A DNA stretch of 64,000 nucleotides from contig JAHBXR010000010.1 in the NCBI GenBank assembly GCA_019636335.1, forward strand, positions 1 to 64,000, written 5' to 3'. The notes beneath the pieces were generated by a model. The model was not told the DNA's origin, searched no databases, and was given only the letters and a program-made list of their open reading frames with translations. Position 1 is the first letter of the stretch. Each line of letters starts with the position of its first letter. Shown one piece after another: positions 55,979-64,000 of the stretch. The translations under genes were made by a program, and so were the position numbers. Origin of the DNA: Pirellulales bacterium (GTDB lineage Bacteria > Planctomycetota > Planctomycetia > Pirellulales > JAEUIK01).

Positions 55979-56215
55979 ATGATGTACTCGACGATCCGAT
56001 TGGCTTCGCTATCCTTCCAGGTGTGCGGCTTACTCCTGATCTGCGCATCCTTCACGTCTTCACTCGCTATTGCGCAAGAAGACATCCTTAGACCGTGCAG
56101 CAGTGCAGCCTGTGATCCTTGTTGCACGCAAAACAATGCGAAATGCACGGGGAATTGCCAATGCGACAACTGTACATGCAATAAAAGCGGTGGCGTGCAG
56201 CAGTGCTATCTGTAG
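55979..56215 (+). CDS. Second small exported cysteine-rich protein
   Basis: 78 residues. The signal peptide is SFQVCGLLLICASFTSSLAI, with likely cleavage near AIAQ. The mature part of about 40 residues holds ten cysteines (CSSAACDPCC, KCTGNCQCDNCTCNKSGG, then QQC) and is otherwise polar. This Cys density suggests a disulfide-rich or metal-binding peptide. It is unlike the first Cys-rich protein (9 Cys, Arg-rich) in spacing and charge. GGAG sits 6 nt before the ATG; a second ATG follows directly. It lies in the operon-like row with the MauE-like and DUF1573-like genes. No family is recognised. Confidence 0.75.
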   Translation: MMYSTIRLASLSFQVCGLLLICASFTSSLAIAQEDILRPCSSAACDPCCTQNNAKCTGNCQCDNCTCNKSGGVQQCYL

Positions 56216-56408
56216 TGCCGCGCCGTCGTCCAGCGAATGACTACGCCTGAACTCCGGTCCGCGCAGTCAATGAGCCGAGGGCACCAATAGAAATCCATGG
56301 CGCGTAAATGCACGTCCGAAAAAAACTGTGGCTCATTGGCTGCGCGCACGGCAAACAAGGTCGAAGAGTCTCCAATGCGTACACCAACAATGTGAATGGC
56401 TGCAAGTC

Positions 56409-57422
56409 ATGATCCTATTACGTGAGTCTACATTTCTACTGATGGTTTCGTTCGCCGGTGTCGCTAGCGGCCAAGACGCTCTGGAGGCGAGTTTTAAATC
56501 AGAGGCGCCGCTTGGATGGCAGGCGCTCGAAGGCAAGATAAGCCGGCTGTCAGGCTCATTTGTCGAGGTGTCCGATACGATCCCCAACAAAGGAAATAGC
56601 AGCAAACACCGCCCTATAAAGGTAGTTGTGGAATTCCACATCTCCCCCGATGCAAAAAAGGTAGTGACAGATTTTTGGGACGAGTCGGGGAAATGGGAAT
56701 CGCGGCGCGTGCATGGCATGAACCCAGACTATGCGTTCAAGGCAGCCCAGACAGTTCAAGGAGGGGACTACTATATCACCGAGTGCGGCAATGGAAAGAC
56801 GAGAGATGATATCGAGAACATCATCCTGTTTGCTGGTATCAACTTGGTGCGAAGTTCGTTCGGTATCGAGTCCGATGTCCGAACGCTGCAGGAGATCGTG
56901 CAAAGCGAAGGGTTCAAGATTCTCAAATGCACTTCGGTGCCTCATGAAGGCCGCGAGCTGGTGCAGGTGAAGTGTCAGTTCAATCCCATCGGCCTGGCTG
57001 CCGAGCAGCACCCCGGCCCGACAACAGCCACGTTGCTGCTCGATCCAGACGCCCACTGGCGAGTGGTCCGCAGCGAATCACAATACGTTCGGCGCGATGG
57101 CCAGTCCGTATCGTCCGATATGGAGGTCACCTATTCCGACGGCGCGGCCGAGGAGGCCAATATTTCCAGAATTGCATGGCACCTCAAGGATGGCTCGGGC
57201 TACCTGACCAACACGGTGGATTTTTCCGCATTGTCAAACGCCCCAATTCCGTCCTCTGACTTTTATCTGCCGTCGCTCGGACTGCCCGATTGTCCGGGGA
57301 TCAACGTGCAAGGGCCTCCCTCGCCCTGGAAGTTGCTGCTCATTGGCATCAACTTGCTGGTGGTGGGTACCGTTTTGGCGGTCATCTTGCGGCGAAAATT
57401 TCGGCCGCGTCCCGCACCTTGA
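56409..57422 (+). CDS. Exported protein with C-terminal membrane anchor, unknown function
   Basis: 337 residues. N-terminal signal (STFLLMVSFAGVASGQ), a long extracytoplasmic part rich in beta-strand patterns (RPIKVVVEFHISPDAKKVVT, VRRDGQSVSSDMEVTYSDGA) and a C-terminal membrane helix (LLLIGINLLVVGTVLAVILR) followed by RRKFRPRPAP. No domain is recognised. This type of protein often precedes DUF1559 genes in planctomycetes. The ATG at 56409 lies right before the signal; upstream in-frame codons are less likely. Only 9 nt separate it from the DUF1559 gene. Confidence 0.7.
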   Translation: MILLRESTFLLMVSFAGVASGQDALEASFKSEAPLGWQALEGKISRLSGSFVEVSDTIPNKGNSSKHRPIKVVVEFHISPDAKKVVTDFWDESGKWESRRVHGMNPDYAFKAAQTVQGGDYYITECGNGKTRDDIENIILFAGINLVRSSFGIESDVRTLQEIVQSEGFKILKCTSVPHEGRELVQVKCQFNPIGLAAEQHPGPTTATLLLDPDAHWRVVRSESQYVRRDGQSVSSDMEVTYSDGAAEEANISRIAWHLKDGSGYLTNTVDFSALSNAPIPSSDFYLPSLGLPDCPGINVQGPPSPWKLLLIGINLLVVGTVLAVILRRKFRPRPAP

Positions 57423-57431
57423 GGAGTCGCC

Positions 57432-58514
57432 ATGCATCGCCGCCCGGCCATGACGTTGATTGAAGTGCTGATCGCGGTGGCGATCATCTCGCTGTTGATT
57501 GCGTTGCTGATTCCCGCCGTGCAAGGTACTCGCGAGGCAGCGCGGCGCACGCAGTGCCAGAACAACCTGCGGCAGTATGGGGTGGGCCTGTTGAATTTCG
57601 AGGCGGCGAGAACGCGGTTCCCCTCGGCGATTACGGTCGAGGTGCAGGGTCCGCTGGGGAGCAATTCGGAATGGGTCGTCTACGACTACATGGCCGATTT
57701 GCTGCCTTACCTCGAGGCGGACGCCGGCGCGCCCACGATGCACTCGGCGTCGTTCTTCGCCAAGGAAAACGAGCCGGTTGTGAGCCGCACGCCGGCGGTA
57801 GCCATATGCCCCTCGGCGCCGACGCGCGATCACTTCGAGCCCACCTCGTTCGTGCCGTCGCTGGCGGTGCCCCATATCGTGCCCGGCCCCTACAGCGACG
57901 CCATGCTACAGCCCATGTGGGACTTTCTCGACAAGAAGTACGCCGGCAGCTATCGCGGCGGCTTCTCCGATTACACGGTGGCATGGGGGGCCGAACGCAC
58001 GCTGGCGCTCAACCTCGGCTACTCGAAGTTGGACTACCCCATCACGCCGTCGTTCGACTTGGGGTTGGCCAGCATGTTTCCCTTGTTCAATGATGAACCT
58101 GCGCATGTGTTCACCAAGCTGCTTCAAGTGTTGGGCTCGACGAAAAAGACGACGTTTTCGAGTGGACTCTCCGCCGGACAAATCACCGACGGCCTTTCGA
58201 ACACGTTCATGGTGATCGAGGTAGCGGGCCGCCCGCAACGGTGGGTCGCCGGATGGCGGGATGAGGGCTCCGAGCCAGCGGAGGCTCCCTGGGCAGACCC
58301 CCGAAGCGTTCTCTTCTTGCAAGGGTCCGACGCAGGCACGGCGACATTGATCCAAGCCGACAACACGCGCGGGCTCTATAGCTTCCATCCCGGCTGCGCC
58401 AACCTGGTATTCGCGGATGGGCGCGTCGAAGCGGTCAGCGAAGCGATCGACCCGCGCGTCATTCTGCGCTGGATGACGCCCGCCAAGGAAGATAACGCGG
58501 AGCAAAGCCCGTGA
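57432..58514 (+). CDS. DUF1559 prepilin-like protein
   Basis: 360 residues. Prepilin leader HRRPA then MTLIEVLIAVAIISLLIALL, with Glu at mature position 5. The body shows the DUF1559 hallmark AARRTQCQNNLRQYGVGLLN and the C-terminal H-X9-DG signature (FHPGCANLVFADGRVEAVSE). Planctomycetes encode tens of such pilin-like surface proteins with unknown roles. AGGAG lies 5 nt before the ATG. The stop overlaps the next GTG by 4 nt (GTGA), which indicates coupling to the esterase-like gene. Confidence 0.95.
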   Translation: MHRRPAMTLIEVLIAVAIISLLIALLIPAVQGTREAARRTQCQNNLRQYGVGLLNFEAARTRFPSAITVEVQGPLGSNSEWVVYDYMADLLPYLEADAGAPTMHSASFFAKENEPVVSRTPAVAICPSAPTRDHFEPTSFVPSLAVPHIVPGPYSDAMLQPMWDFLDKKYAGSYRGGFSDYTVAWGAERTLALNLGYSKLDYPITPSFDLGLASMFPLFNDEPAHVFTKLLQVLGSTKKTTFSSGLSAGQITDGLSNTFMVIEVAGRPQRWVAGWRDEGSEPAEAPWADPRSVLFLQGSDAGTATLIQADNTRGLYSFHPGCANLVFADGRVEAVSEAIDPRVILRWMTPAKEDNAEQSP

Positions 58515-59458
58515 GCGTTCCCACGTTGGCAATACTGGTTGGCGCGCTCACGCTGGGGACATCCGATCTAGATTTTCTCTCGTTGTTTGAGGATCTGGAA
58601 TTTCGCGTCGATAGCGGGCCGCTCGAAGGTGGCGTGGTACGCTACCGGTTGTTCATTCCCGAAGACAACTTGGATGAACAGTTCCCGCTGATTGTGTGGC
58701 TACACGGGTACGGTGATTGCGGCGAAACAAATGTGAGCCAACTACGGTGGCTCGACCAACTCGTGTTCAATGCGCCGCGAGATCGCCGCCGCTTTCCGTT
58801 CTACTTGTTGGCAGTGCAATGCCCATGCGTGAATGGGCTTTGGTTCCACCAAGTGTCGGTACTTGGCGAGCCTGCCTCCGACGACATGCTGGCCATGCAC
58901 TACAAGGTCGTGCAGAGTTTGCTGGCGGAACGCCGGATCGATAAAAATCGCATCTACTTGACGGGACTATCGTTGGGGGGCACCGCGTGTTGGGAGTTCG
59001 CCAAGCGCTATCCCGACTTGTTTGCCGCCGTAGCGCCGTTGGCGTCGGAAGGAAGCGTGAGTGACGGTCTGGATCGGCTCATCCACCTGCCGATCTGGGC
59101 GTTCCATTCGCGCGACGACGCCTGGACTCCACCGACCGGCGTGCGCCGCACGGTTGACGAGCTTGCGCGCCTGAATGGCAGCGTCGATTTAACCGAGGTC
59201 AATACGGTGAGCCACGATTGCTGGACCCTCGCCTTCCGCGACTATCATCTGCTCGATTGGCTCCTCGCGCAGCGCCGCGGCGAGTCCGCAACCTGGGCAC
59301 CGGGCACGGTGCCCTTGCGTCTTCGGCTGCAAGACGAACTCCGGCGCTTCACATGGTGGCAACTCTTGGCTCAGTTTGCCGTGGTCGCGCTCCCCCTCGT
59401 TCTGGCGTGGTGGGCGCTGTGGCGGCGCACGTCCGTTATCGCAGGTCAGCCCACGTGA
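58511..59458 (+). CDS. Membrane-anchored alpha/beta hydrolase (PHB depolymerase/esterase-like)
   Basis: 315 residues. The N-terminus is weakly hydrophobic (TLAILVGALTLGTSDLDFLS). The hydrolase core has IVWLHGYGDCGETN (oxyanion region), ILTG-type serine motif in YLTGLSLGGTACWEFAKRYP, acid in FHSRDDAWTPP and His in VSHDCWTLAF. A C-terminal membrane helix (LAQFAVVALPLVLAWWALWR) tethers it to the membrane, the same layout as the protein two genes upstream. The start is a GTG overlapping the DUF1559 stop. The substrate is unknown. Confidence 0.8.
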   Translation: MSVPTLAILVGALTLGTSDLDFLSLFEDLEFRVDSGPLEGGVVRYRLFIPEDNLDEQFPLIVWLHGYGDCGETNVSQLRWLDQLVFNAPRDRRRFPFYLLAVQCPCVNGLWFHQVSVLGEPASDDMLAMHYKVVQSLLAERRIDKNRIYLTGLSLGGTACWEFAKRYPDLFAAVAPLASEGSVSDGLDRLIHLPIWAFHSRDDAWTPPTGVRRTVDELARLNGSVDLTEVNTVSHDCWTLAFRDYHLLDWLLAQRRGESATWAPGTVPLRLRLQDELRRFTWWQLLAQFAVVALPLVLAWWALWRRTSVIAGQPT

Positions 59459-59467
59459 GGTACACCA

Positions 59468-59677
59468 ATGGCCGCCGAACAAACAGAAGGATCGCCTTGG
59501 CTAGGGGCCTTATTGCTCGTCAGCCTGCTGACGCTTCTTTTCCAACTCTTTCCGAGCTTAGGGTGGAGTCTGCTCTCAATCATCGACGTTCGCGGGTGGT
59601 CGTGGCGATCGTACGCGACCGTCAGCACCGTGGCGATCGTTGTGCTGGTTGCGATCAAGATCTGGCGCGATCGGTAA
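59468..59677 (+). CDS. Small two-helix membrane protein
   Basis: 69 residues with two membrane helices (WLGALLLVSLLTLLFQLF and SYATVSTVAIVVLVAIKIW) and short polar ends. GAGG lies 8-9 nt before the ATG, and the gene starts 9 nt after the esterase stop, so it is probably translated with that operon. No family is recognised. Confidence 0.65.
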   Translation: MAAEQTEGSPWLGALLLVSLLTLLFQLFPSLGWSLLSIIDVRGWSWRSYATVSTVAIVVLVAIKIWRDR

Positions 59678-59777
59678 GCCGGTAGGAGTATGACGAGTTA
59701 CCCTGGCGTCAGGCAGGTTACCGCTCTAACTTTCTTGCCAGCCATGCGTTTTCGTGACCATTGGCTGACGCGCCTTT

Positions 59778-61124
59778 CTAGAGCGCCGATAGTGCTCGGC
59801 GCTCGCGCTTACCGGGGCGGCGTTTGCGTTTCTTGGTGCCTTGCCACGCTGGGCGGGGGCCCGTACCTTCGGCTGACGGGGCCGCGTCGGTACGCTTCTT
59901 GGCAAACGGCTTCTTAACCTTCGCTCGCTTGGGCGGACCCGCCGGGCGGCGATCCTCGCGCGGGGCTTCTTCGTGCCGCTCGACCGGCTTGTACTCGGGA
60001 TGGTCGGTCGCCACGTCGATGCGCTGGCGAATCTGCTGCTCGATCGCCTGCAGATAGCCGCGTTCTTCACGGTCGCAGAAGGCGATGGCGAAACCGGTCG
60101 CCCCGGCACGGCCCGTGCGTCCAATGCGATGGACGTACGTCTCCGGCTGCTCGGGCAAGTCGTAGTTCACCACGTGCGAGATACCATCCACATCGATCCC
60201 TCGTGCCGCGATGTCGGTCGCCACGAGCACCGAGGTCAAGTTAGCCTTGAAGTTGGCCAGCGTGCGCTGACGCGCCGCCTGCGACTTGTTGCCGTGGATG
60301 GCCTCGGCCCGGACGCGCACCTTGCTCAACTGCCGCACGACGCGGTCGGCGCCGTGCTTGGTGCGCGTGAAGATCAACACCCGCGACATGGGCTGCGCGT
60401 GCAGCAGGTGTGCCAGCAACTGAGGCTTGTGAGGCTTCGGCACCAGGTAGACCGATTGCGTGATCAGGTCGGTCGTCTCCTTGACCGGGGCCACGCGCAC
60501 CCGGACGGGATCGTGCAAGATCGCGTCGGCCAGCTTGCGGATGTCGTCCGGCATGGTCGCCGAATAGAACAGCGTCTGCCGCTCGTTGGGCACCTGGGCC
60601 ATGATGCGACGGACGTCGGGCAGAAAGCCCATGTCGAGCATCTGGTCGGCCTCGTCGAGCACAACGATCTCGAGGTGCGAAAGATCGACGAATCCCTGAT
60701 TCATCAGGTCGAGCAATCGCCCCGGGGTGGCCACGACGATATCCACGCCGTTACGCAGGGCGCGGGTTTGCGGATTCTGGTTCACCCCTCCCACGATTAC
60801 GGTCTCGCGCAGCGTGGTATGCCGCGCGAAGGTGCGAAAGCTCTCGCCGATTTGAAAGGCCAGCTCGCGCGTGGGCGAAAGCACCAGCGCGCGGATGCGG
60901 CGGCCCCGTCCTTTTGGCGGATTGCCAGCGGCCGTCAGGCGATGGATCATCGGCAGCGCGAAGGCGGCCGTCTTGCCCGTGCCCGTCTGGGCACAGCCCA
61001 GCAGATCGCGGCCCTGCAGGGCCGGCACGATCGACTGCGCCTGAATCGGCGTGGGGGTGACGTAACCTGCGGCTGACACGGCGCGCAGAATGGGCTCAGA
61101 GAGCCCAAGCTCTTCAAACTTCAT
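59778..61124 (-). CDS. DEAD-box RNA helicase (RhlE-like)
   Basis: 448 residues. Q motif and start [16 protein letters not shown]; motif [12 protein letters not shown]; Ia [58 protein letters not shown]. The basic C-terminal tail of about 70 residues ([26 protein letters not shown]) is an RNA-binding extension seen in RhlE-like enzymes. It unwinds structured RNA in ribosome assembly or decay. The ATG at 61124 fits the family N-terminus; one at 61175 would add 17 residues. The gene is monocistronic here. Confidence 0.95.
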   Translation of the reverse strand: MKFEELGLSEPILRAVSAAGYVTPTPIQAQSIVPALQGRDLLGCAQTGTGKTAAFALPMIHRLTAAGNPPKGRGRRIRALVLSPTRELAFQIGESFRTFARHTTLRETVIVGGVNQNPQTRALRNGVDIVVATPGRLLDLMNQGFVDLSHLEIVVLDEADQMLDMGFLPDVRRIMAQVPNERQTLFYSATMPDDIRKLADAILHDPVRVRVAPVKETTDLITQSVYLVPKPHKPQLLAHLLHAQPMSRVLIFTRTKHGADRVVRQLSKVRVRAEAIHGNKSQAARQRTLANFKANLTSVLVATDIAARGIDVDGISHVVNYDLPEQPETYVHRIGRTGRAGATGFAIAFCDREERGYLQAIEQQIRQRIDVATDHPEYKPVERHEEAPREDRRPAGPPKRAKVKKPFAKKRTDAAPSAEGTGPRPAWQGTKKRKRRPGKRERRALSAL

Positions 61125-61449
61125 CAGAACGGTCTCGTGGGAGAGTCCCAGGACCAAATGCGCTAGACGCTCCATGCGTCCTTCAAGAAACCATTGGTAC
61201 CTGGCAGAAATCCAATGGTCGGACAAAGACGCATCGCGGATCTCAGATGCGTGGATTATAGCACATGCCCGCCAGAAGTCGATGGCAGCAGACGTTTGCG
61301 CGTCGCGGCAACCGCTAGCACCCCGCCCTCCCTTGTGCCGTTACGACCCAATCGGGCCATATTTCCGCACCATTGCAGGGGCGAAGCCCATGTGGTTTTC
61401 TGGTAGCCGTAATGTTTTGCTGGTTCTGACGAGAAAGCGTAGGAAAACG

Positions 61450-63117
61450 ATGCCAGGGCATGCTCGACCGTGGGGACTGTTGCTGCTGATGCTGACCGCG
61501 GGTTCGGCTAGCGCCGGTGAAAAGGGACAGCCGCATTTTCCGGGACTCGGCCCACACACGCGCCCCATCACGACCACGTCTGCCGAAGCGCAAGATTATT
61601 TCGACGAGGGGCTCGCCTTCCTCCATGCCTTCAATCACGACGAGGCCATACGCTCGTTCGAAGCCGCGCTCGAGCACGATCCGCGGTGTGCCATGGCCTG
61701 GTGGGGCGTGGCGCTTGCCAACGGACCGCACATCAATAACCCTGCCATGCCTCCCGAGCGATCGGCCGCAGCCTGGAAGGCTTGGCAGGAGGCGAATCGC
61801 TACTCACCTCAAGGCACGCCCGTCGAACGCGCGCTGATCGCGGCGCTCGGCAAGCGCTATGCCGCCACGCCCCCCGAAGATCGTCGTCCGCTCGACGAGG
61901 CGTATGCCGCTGCCCTGCGCGAAGTTTGGCGGCAGTTTCCGCAGGACCCCGACGTCGGTGCGTTTTGTGCCGAAGCGATCATGGACCTGCGTCCCTGGGA
62001 TCAATGGACTCCCGAGGGCGAAGCCCAGCCGGGCACGGACGAAACGGTCGCCCTGTTGGAACGCGTGCTCGAGCTGTCGCCCCACCATCCGCTGGCCTTG
62101 CACCTGTATATCCACGCGGTCGAGGCGTCCCCCTCGCCCGAGCGTGCGGCCGACGTGGCCAATCGTCTGCGCACGGTCGCGCCCGGGCTGGGCCACCTGG
62201 TCCATATGCCGTCGCACATCGACGTGCGGCTCGGCAACTGGGACCTGGCCGTCACGTCGAACCAGCGGGCCATCGAGGCCGACCGCCACTACCGCCGGCT
62301 CGCCGGCAAGCAGGGCTTCTACCACGTCTACATGGCGCACAATCATCACATGCTCGCCTTTGCCGCCACGATGCGCGGTCAGAGCAAACTGGCCCTCTCC
62401 GCCATCCAGGAAATGGCCGACGGCATTCCACCGGAATGGGTCGCCGAGAGCCCGTTGATCGCCGACGGTTTCCTGGCCATGCCGGTGGAACTGATGATCC
62501 GTTTCGGTCGCTGGGATGAAGTGCTCGCCGCGCCCGAGCCGGCCGAAAACCTGCCCCTGTCGCGGGCGCTCTACCACGCGTCGCGCGGCGTGGCTCGCGC
62601 GGCCCGCGGAGAAACCGAGTTGGCCCGCGCCGAGCAGCAGGCCTTTCTCGCCGCGCAGCAGAAGATTCCGGCCGAGTCGACCATCGGCAACAATCTTGGC
62701 ACGCACGTCGCCTCGATCGCCCAGCACCTGCTCGCCGGCGAGATCCTCTACCGCGAAGGAAACGTCGAAGAGGGACTTGCCGAGTTGCGCGAGGCCATCG
62801 AACTCGAGGATCAACTGCGCTACGACGAGCCCCCGAGTTGGATTCACCCGGTGCGCCACGCCCTGGGGGCGACCCTGCTCAAGGAAGGTCGCGCGGCCGA
62901 GGCCGAAGCAGTTTATCGCGCCGACCTGAAGCGCTACCCCGACAATGGCTGGGCCCTCTTCGGACTGGCGCAAAGCCTGAGCGAACAAGGCCAGCACGAA
63001 GAAGCAGCCGAGATCGACGTGCGCTTTCGCGCCACCTGGATCGACGCCGACGTCGAGATCACCTCCTCCTGCTTCTGCCAGCCAAGCCTCGCGCGGCCGA
63101 AACCGGCGGCCAGGTAA
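61450..63117 (+). CDS. Exported TPR-repeat protein
   Basis: 555 residues. Signal peptide in PWGLLLLMLTAGSASAGEKG, then TPR-like repeats: AQDYFDEGLAFLHAFNHDEA, LALHLYIHAVEASPSPERAA, ALYHASRGVARAARGETELA and AAEAEAVYRADLKRYPDNGW. A His-rich part (YHVYMAHNHHMLAFAATMRG) and LVHMPSHIDVRLGNWDLAV lie near residues 255-310. Proteins of this layout are common in planctomycetes and Acidobacteria and have no known function. The ATG at 61450 has AGGAAA upstream. Confidence 0.85.
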   Translation: MPGHARPWGLLLLMLTAGSASAGEKGQPHFPGLGPHTRPITTTSAEAQDYFDEGLAFLHAFNHDEAIRSFEAALEHDPRCAMAWWGVALANGPHINNPAMPPERSAAAWKAWQEANRYSPQGTPVERALIAALGKRYAATPPEDRRPLDEAYAAALREVWRQFPQDPDVGAFCAEAIMDLRPWDQWTPEGEAQPGTDETVALLERVLELSPHHPLALHLYIHAVEASPSPERAADVANRLRTVAPGLGHLVHMPSHIDVRLGNWDLAVTSNQRAIEADRHYRRLAGKQGFYHVYMAHNHHMLAFAATMRGQSKLALSAIQEMADGIPPEWVAESPLIADGFLAMPVELMIRFGRWDEVLAAPEPAENLPLSRALYHASRGVARAARGETELARAEQQAFLAAQQKIPAESTIGNNLGTHVASIAQHLLAGEILYREGNVEEGLAELREAIELEDQLRYDEPPSWIHPVRHALGATLLKEGRAAEAEAVYRADLKRYPDNGWALFGLAQSLSEQGQHEEAAEIDVRFRATWIDADVEITSSCFCQPSLARPKPAAR

Positions 63118-63224
63118 TCGCGGGCTGTTTTCGCGCATACCGGCCACGACACGGGCTGCCATGCCCGTTTCGCAAGCGGGGTCATGAGCGAGACTCAACC
63201 AAGCGACCAGGCCACAGGGCTCTT

Positions 63225-63473
63225 CTACTTCGGCAGGCGCCGTTGCGCCGCCGTGGCGCGATCGATGAACTGCCGCATGGCCGGCAATTCGGAATAGAAC
63301 TTCGCGCTGGGATCGATCCCCGCGCGCTCGTTGTACTCGATGTAGGCGCGCACGCTCGGCACGTTGCCGAGCGTCGGCAGCACGACCAACCAAACCAGTG
63401 CCGCCAACGCCACCACTCCAGCAAACGAGGTGACGCGGCGTGCTCGGCTATTGCCCCAGGGCGCTGGCGGCAT
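63225..63473 (-). CDS. Small membrane-anchored hypothetical protein
   Basis: 82 residues: a single N-terminal membrane segment ([20 protein letters not shown]) and a soluble helical tail ([39 protein letters not shown]). The start overlaps the end of the YeiH-type gene by 26 nt on the same strand, so the two are coupled. No known domain is recognised. Confidence 0.6.
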   Translation of the reverse strand: MPPAPWGNSRARRVTSFAGVVALAALVWLVVLPTLGNVPSVRAYIEYNERAGIDPSAKFYSELPAMRQFIDRATAAQRRLPK

Positions 63474-64000
63474 CGGGAAAGACCTTTTCGAACATAAGCC
63501 ACGCCATGAACAGCGTGAGAATCAGATTCAAGGTCTGCCCGCAGACATAAAGAATCAGCGGCTTGCCGCCGACCAGAAACTTGCTCAACTCGCGGAAGCT
63601 CGTTTCCAGGCCGATGCTCACGAACGCCAGACAGAAGAACCAGTTGCGAAACGTCTTTGAGGTGCTCGTCGCCGCCTCGGCGATGGCATCCCCCTCGACG
63701 CCACTGTTGCCCACGAAAGTAAACACAATCGAGGCCGCCACGAATCCCAGAATGAACTTCGGAAAGCGGTACCAAATCTCGAACAGGCTGGGCCGCGTTC
63801 CATCGGCATCGCGTTCGACACGCGTCACCCAGTAGACCGAGACGCCAAAGGCGATCGCCCCAATCAGAATGTTCTGAATCATTTTGACCGTGGCCGCCAC
63901 CGCCAGCGCGGACTCGCCGAGCATCCCTCCCGCCGCCGCCACGGCGCCGGTCGAATCGATCGTCCCGCCGATCCACGCTCCGCCCAGCACGGGACCGATC
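63448..64000 (-). CDS. YeiH-family (putative sulfate exporter) membrane transporter, 5' end outside window
   Basis: The C-terminal part of about 183 residues is visible, with five or so membrane segments. The conserved [20 protein letters not shown], the following [19 protein letters not shown] and [20 protein letters not shown] fit the YeiH/UPF0324 family of putative sulfate or anion exporters. The start is beyond position 64000. The substrate of the family is poorly established. Confidence 0.85.
   Translation of the reverse strand, partial: IGPVLGGAWIGGTIDSTGAVAAAGGMLGESALAVAATVKMIQNILIGAIAFGVSVYWVTRVERDADGTRPSLFEIWYRFPKFILGFVAASIVFTFVGNSGVEGDAIAEAATSTSKTFRNWFFCLAFVSIGLETSFRELSKFLVGGKPLILYVCGQTLNLILTLFMAWLMFEKVFPDAASALGQ

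Overview
This 64 kb window is GC-rich, gene-dense bacterial chromosome. The gene content points to a planctomycete, probably of the Pirellulales type. The evidence is a DUF1559 prepilin-like protein with an H-X9-DG C-terminus, a DUF1549/DUF1553 protein with bacterial Ig-like repeats, a very large secreted trypsin/RTX repeat protein with an ELEWRTLL-like N-terminal export region, many TPR proteins and an orphan ECF sigma/anti-sigma pair. No insertion sequence, prophage, CRISPR array or rRNA is visible. One tRNA-Ala(GGC) is present. The assignment is by gene content only.

Layout. (1) 22-5832: a leftward NAD salvage operon, pncB-nadE-nrtR-like-pncA-ADP-ribosylglycohydrolase. A perfect 7-7-7 palindrome lies just upstream of pncB and is a likely NrtR operator. 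A C-terminal remnant of a Gfo/Idh/MocA oxidoreductase lies beside it. (2) 6.3-7.9 kb: a small Cys-rich exported protein with its own terminator, then a 150-bp, almost fully self-complementary non-coding element, then a membrane-anchored hypothetical. (3) 8.0-20.9 kb: the most striking region, a six-gene inorganic-carbon/anion block. Leftward: a SulP-STAS-beta-carbonic anhydrase fusion, a ClC antiporter with CBS domains, and a SulP-STAS protein with a C-terminal SbtB/PII-like domain. Rightward from a shared 480-bp control region: DabA plus two proton-channel-type membrane subunits, with 4-nt ATGA overlaps. (4) 21-30.7 kb: SGNH hydrolase, glucose-6-phosphate isomerase, a metallopeptidase, a TPR protein, an SDR reductase, an ATC-hydrolase-like protein, tRNA-Ala, a YbhN-type membrane protein and a dienelactone hydrolase. 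(5) 30.9-41 kb: the 1578-residue secreted protein, TypA/BipA, a PaaK-like ligase and a CDGSH protein. (6) 40.2-52.4 kb: anti-sigma/ECF sigma, a Tat-exported amidohydrolase, an esterase, a histidine-kinase homologue lacking its phospho-accepting His, a DUF1549/1553 protein, a DUF2007 protein, a pseudopilin and an M48 peptidase with a TerB-like tail. (7) 52.7-59.7 kb: a rightward cluster with a membrane glycosyltransferase, a MauE-like redox membrane protein, a DUF1573-like protein, a second small Cys-rich exported protein, a membrane-anchored unknown, a DUF1559 protein, a membrane-anchored esterase and a tiny membrane protein. (8) 59.7-64 kb: a DEAD-box helicase, a TPR protein and a YeiH-type transporter running off the edge.

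How the genes fit together. The NAD operon looks self-regulating: ADP-ribose released by the glycohydrolase is the known kind of NrtR ligand. The carbon block joins a bicarbonate/anion porter carrying its own PII-like sensor, a transporter with a fused carbonic anhydrase, an anion/proton exchanger and an energy-coupled Dab pump. No RuBisCO or carboxysome genes are visible, so anaplerotic CO2 supply or pH/ion homeostasis fits better than autotrophy, but this is inference. The 52.7-59.7 kb cluster holds several uncharacterised thiol-rich envelope proteins and is the best candidate for an undescribed function.
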